Below, in pieces: positions 62,435-64,000 of a DNA stretch of 64,000 bases. How positions within the stretch are numbered: position 1 is the stretch's first letter; every line of letters starts with the position of its first letter. The notes below the pieces were generated by a model. The model was not told where the DNA came from. It searched no databases and was given only the letters and a program-made list of their open reading frames with translations. Position numbers and translations under genes: made by a program. Origin of the DNA: an uncultured Bacteroidota bacterium (GTDB lineage Bacteria > Bacteroidota > Bacteroidia > Chitinophagales > Chitinophagaceae); NCBI GenBank assembly GCA_903927185.1, contig CAIYLW010000084.1, forward strand, positions 1-64,000. The letters run 5' to 3'.

Positions 62435-63868
62435 TTAATCTTTTGGCACTGGTGGTGGACCATCTGGTAGCATGGCCTTCCAAACTTCGTTGCCTTTTCT
62501 TTGCAAAAATTCTGTTTTAATATCTTTTCTTAATTGTTCGTTTTCGAAAAGATCAACCATCGTGGTTCCTAAAGATTTGGATGCAAAGAGCATGCCCTTG
62601 TGACCTATGCTCATTCCTCCACATGCAACCACAACCCATGAATGCCAAGGAGCTTGAAAGGGTGCAGTAGTAGCCATTAAGGTAATTTCCGGCACGATAT
62701 AACTAACATCTCCAACATCGGTAGAACCTCCAGGCGTATTTTCTTTAGTAGTCTCTAAGGGCTTAATTGAACCATTGATCCCATTAGAAGCTAATCCATA
62801 TTCTTTCATTATTTTATCAGCAAAATTTAATTCATCTGCTGTGTAAGTAATAGGGCCAACTAAATTCATGTTATTCTGTAAAGTCTTTGCACCCGTTTCA
62901 TTGATTAATAGTTCATATAAACCGTTATTGAGTCTAACTTCTGTACTAACACCAGCCATTAATGCGGCACCTTTTGCAATATCTTTCATTCGTTCAGCAA
63001 CTTCAACTACACCGCTTCGTTTACTATCTCTTATCCAAAGCCACACTGCTGCTTCGTCAGGAATTACATTAGGTACTTTGCCAGCTTTTGTAAACACATA
63101 ATGCATACGAACACTAGGTTTTACATGTTCACGCATATAGTTGATACCTTGCGCAAAAAATTCTGCAGCATCCAATGCGCTTCTCCCATTCCAAGGATCT
63201 GCTGCAGCGTGTGCAGATTTTCCTTTAAATGAAATAGTATAATCTGTAATAGCTTGAGAGCTTTGCATATTTGCTTTGTTCTCAAAATCTGGATGCCAGT
63301 CGAGACAAACATCGAGGTCGTTAAACAATCCTTCTTTAGCCATCCATACTTTTCCAGCAAGATCTTCTTCAGCAGGGGTACCATAGAAACGAATGGTGCC
63401 TTTTAGTTTGCCAGCTGCAATGAGTTCCTTTATGGATACTGCAGCACCAAGACTAGCTGTGCCAAACATATTATGCCCGCAACCATGTCCTGGTGCGTCT
63501 TTTACCAATGCTTCTTTATTGGGTTGAGCTTTTTGTGAGAGTCCGGGTAATGCATCAAATTCCCCCAGGATTCCAATGAGGGGTTTACCTGAACCATATT
63601 CTGCAATGAATGCCGTGGGGATTCCTGCAACTGCTCGAGTAACTTTAAAACCTTGTGCTTCTGCATAATCGGCTAAAAGTTTGGCTGATTTATGTTCGCG
63701 CATAGCTATTTCTGCATAGCCCCATATTTGATCACTAATTTTTATTAATTCATCTTGGTGCTTCTCCACCGAATTTAATACAATGGTTTTGTTGGAAGAA
63801 ACTGTTGCTTTTTGTGCAAGAGCTGAGAGTGATAGAATCAATCCGCAGAATAAAAGAATTTTTTGCAT
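62435..63868 (-). CDS. M20 family amidohydrolase, AbgB-like (secreted)
   Basis: The 477-residue protein has a signal peptide (LLFCGLILSLSALAQ) and the M20 metal-site motifs: GHGCGHNMFGTAS near 130-142, GTPAEEDLAGKV, DVCLDWHPDF and, near the end, GGSTDVGDVSYIVP. The dimerisation domain sits in the middle (KSAHAAADPWNGRSALDAA). It resembles aminobenzoyl-glutamate hydrolase AbgB, but as a secreted Bacteroidota member its substrate is unknown. The 132 bases upstream to the window end show no recognised element. Confidence 0.88.
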   Translation of the reverse strand: MQKILLFCGLILSLSALAQKATVSSNKTIVLNSVEKHQDELIKISDQIWGYAEIAMREHKSAKLLADYAEAQGFKVTRAVAGIPTAFIAEYGSGKPLIGILGEFDALPGLSQKAQPNKEALVKDAPGHGCGHNMFGTASLGAAVSIKELIAAGKLKGTIRFYGTPAEEDLAGKVWMAKEGLFNDLDVCLDWHPDFENKANMQSSQAITDYTISFKGKSAHAAADPWNGRSALDAAEFFAQGINYMREHVKPSVRMHYVFTKAGKVPNVIPDEAAVWLWIRDSKRSGVVEVAERMKDIAKGAALMAGVSTEVRLNNGLYELLINETGAKTLQNNMNLVGPITYTADELNFADKIMKEYGLASNGINGSIKPLETTKENTPGGSTDVGDVSYIVPEITLMATTAPFQAPWHSWVVVACGGMSIGHKGMLFASKSLGTTMVDLFENEQLRKDIKTEFLQRKGNEVWKAMLPDGPPPVPKD

Positions 63869-64000
63869 GATGTATTTTTTATATTGAATTGTTGTAGTTA
63901 AATATACTGATTCAGTAATAAAAATTCCCCTTATTAATGAGACTTACCTCATATCAATAAATACTTATAACCGTTTATAATCGGATATAAATGATTACTT

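Noticed and set aside
1..64000. CRISPR arrays, tRNA/rRNA genes, prophage, complete insertion sequences, restriction-modification or toxin-antitoxin pairs
   Set aside because: I looked for regularly spaced repeats, cloverleaf-type sequences, transposase or integrase motifs and paired small genes on both strands and recognised none; a tRNAscan and IS search would settle this.

Overview
The window looks like chromosomal DNA of a Bacteroidota bacterium, most likely of the Chitinophagaceae (inference). The evidence is low GC, almost no Shine-Dalgarno sequences, promoters of the Bacteroidota type (TTTG, about 19-21 bases, TAnnTTTG), many beta-barrel and lipoprotein genes, and lineage-typical families (DUF6089, DUF2911, DUF4286, TIGR02757, AcpH, class I LptC lipoprotein, ribosomal protein THX). 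No prophage, insertion sequence with a transposase, CRISPR array, plasmid function, tRNA or rRNA gene was recognised. 

Layout. 1-2.8 kb: end of an unknown gene, yqeY, a cvpA-like gene, an alpha/beta hydrolase and a CBS-domain protein. 2.8-11.0 kb: an envelope block (TamA/BamA-like barrel, nadK, DUF6089 protein, uppS, bamA, two ompH/skp paralogues), then murI, rpmH, rnpA and yidD. 12.8-14.9 kb: a lipoprotein, sodA, a palindromic repeat element and tadA. 15.0-24.7 kb: a sugar-oxidation locus built on a divergent promoter region. Leftward run Gfo/Idh/MocA oxidoreductase, TIM-barrel isomerase, cytochrome c lipoprotein and DUF1080 (3-keto-disaccharide hydrolase). Rightward run an MFS transporter, a Tat-exported TIM-barrel protein, a GMC oxidoreductase and its Tat-exported small subunit. 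A Tat-exported Gfo/Idh/MocA oxidoreductase converges on them. Together they fit oxidation of glycosides to 3-keto-glycosides in the periplasm, electron delivery to cytochrome c, cleavage, uptake and cytoplasmic processing. 

24.9-33.4 kb: aldehyde dehydrogenase with a membrane-anchored glutathione peroxidase, dusB, a CPBP protease, a DUF2007 protein, phospholipid genes cdsA and psd, a YjjG nucleotidase, an SDR and an FAH-family hydrolase. 33.6-36.1 kb: an overlapping three-gene membrane operon (DUF2157, DUF4401-like, GDYXXLXY). 36.1-46.2 kb: mostly leftward housekeeping and secreted enzymes, interrupted by a rightward deoxyhypusine-synthase-like gene that lacks the catalytic lysine. 46.4-49.0 kb: an ECF sigma factor operon. 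49.1-56.8 kb: aldo/keto reductase, lptC, coaX, three family 2 glycosyltransferases, an O-antigen-ligase-like membrane protein and meaB. 56.8-64 kb: a Tat-exported class V aminotransferase fold protein, THX, HU, DUF4286, exonuclease III, a cobalamin riboswitch with its TonB-dependent receptor, and an M20 amidohydrolase. 

Two short ribosomal protein genes (rpmH, 51 aa; THX, 38 aa) were found by reading the sequence. About a dozen strong intrinsic terminators mark the transcription units. The best candidates for new biology are the 3-keto-sugar locus, the lysine-less deoxyhypusine-synthase-like protein, the three-gene membrane operon, the exported PLP-fold protein and the REP-like palindromes. 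None is proven by sequence alone.
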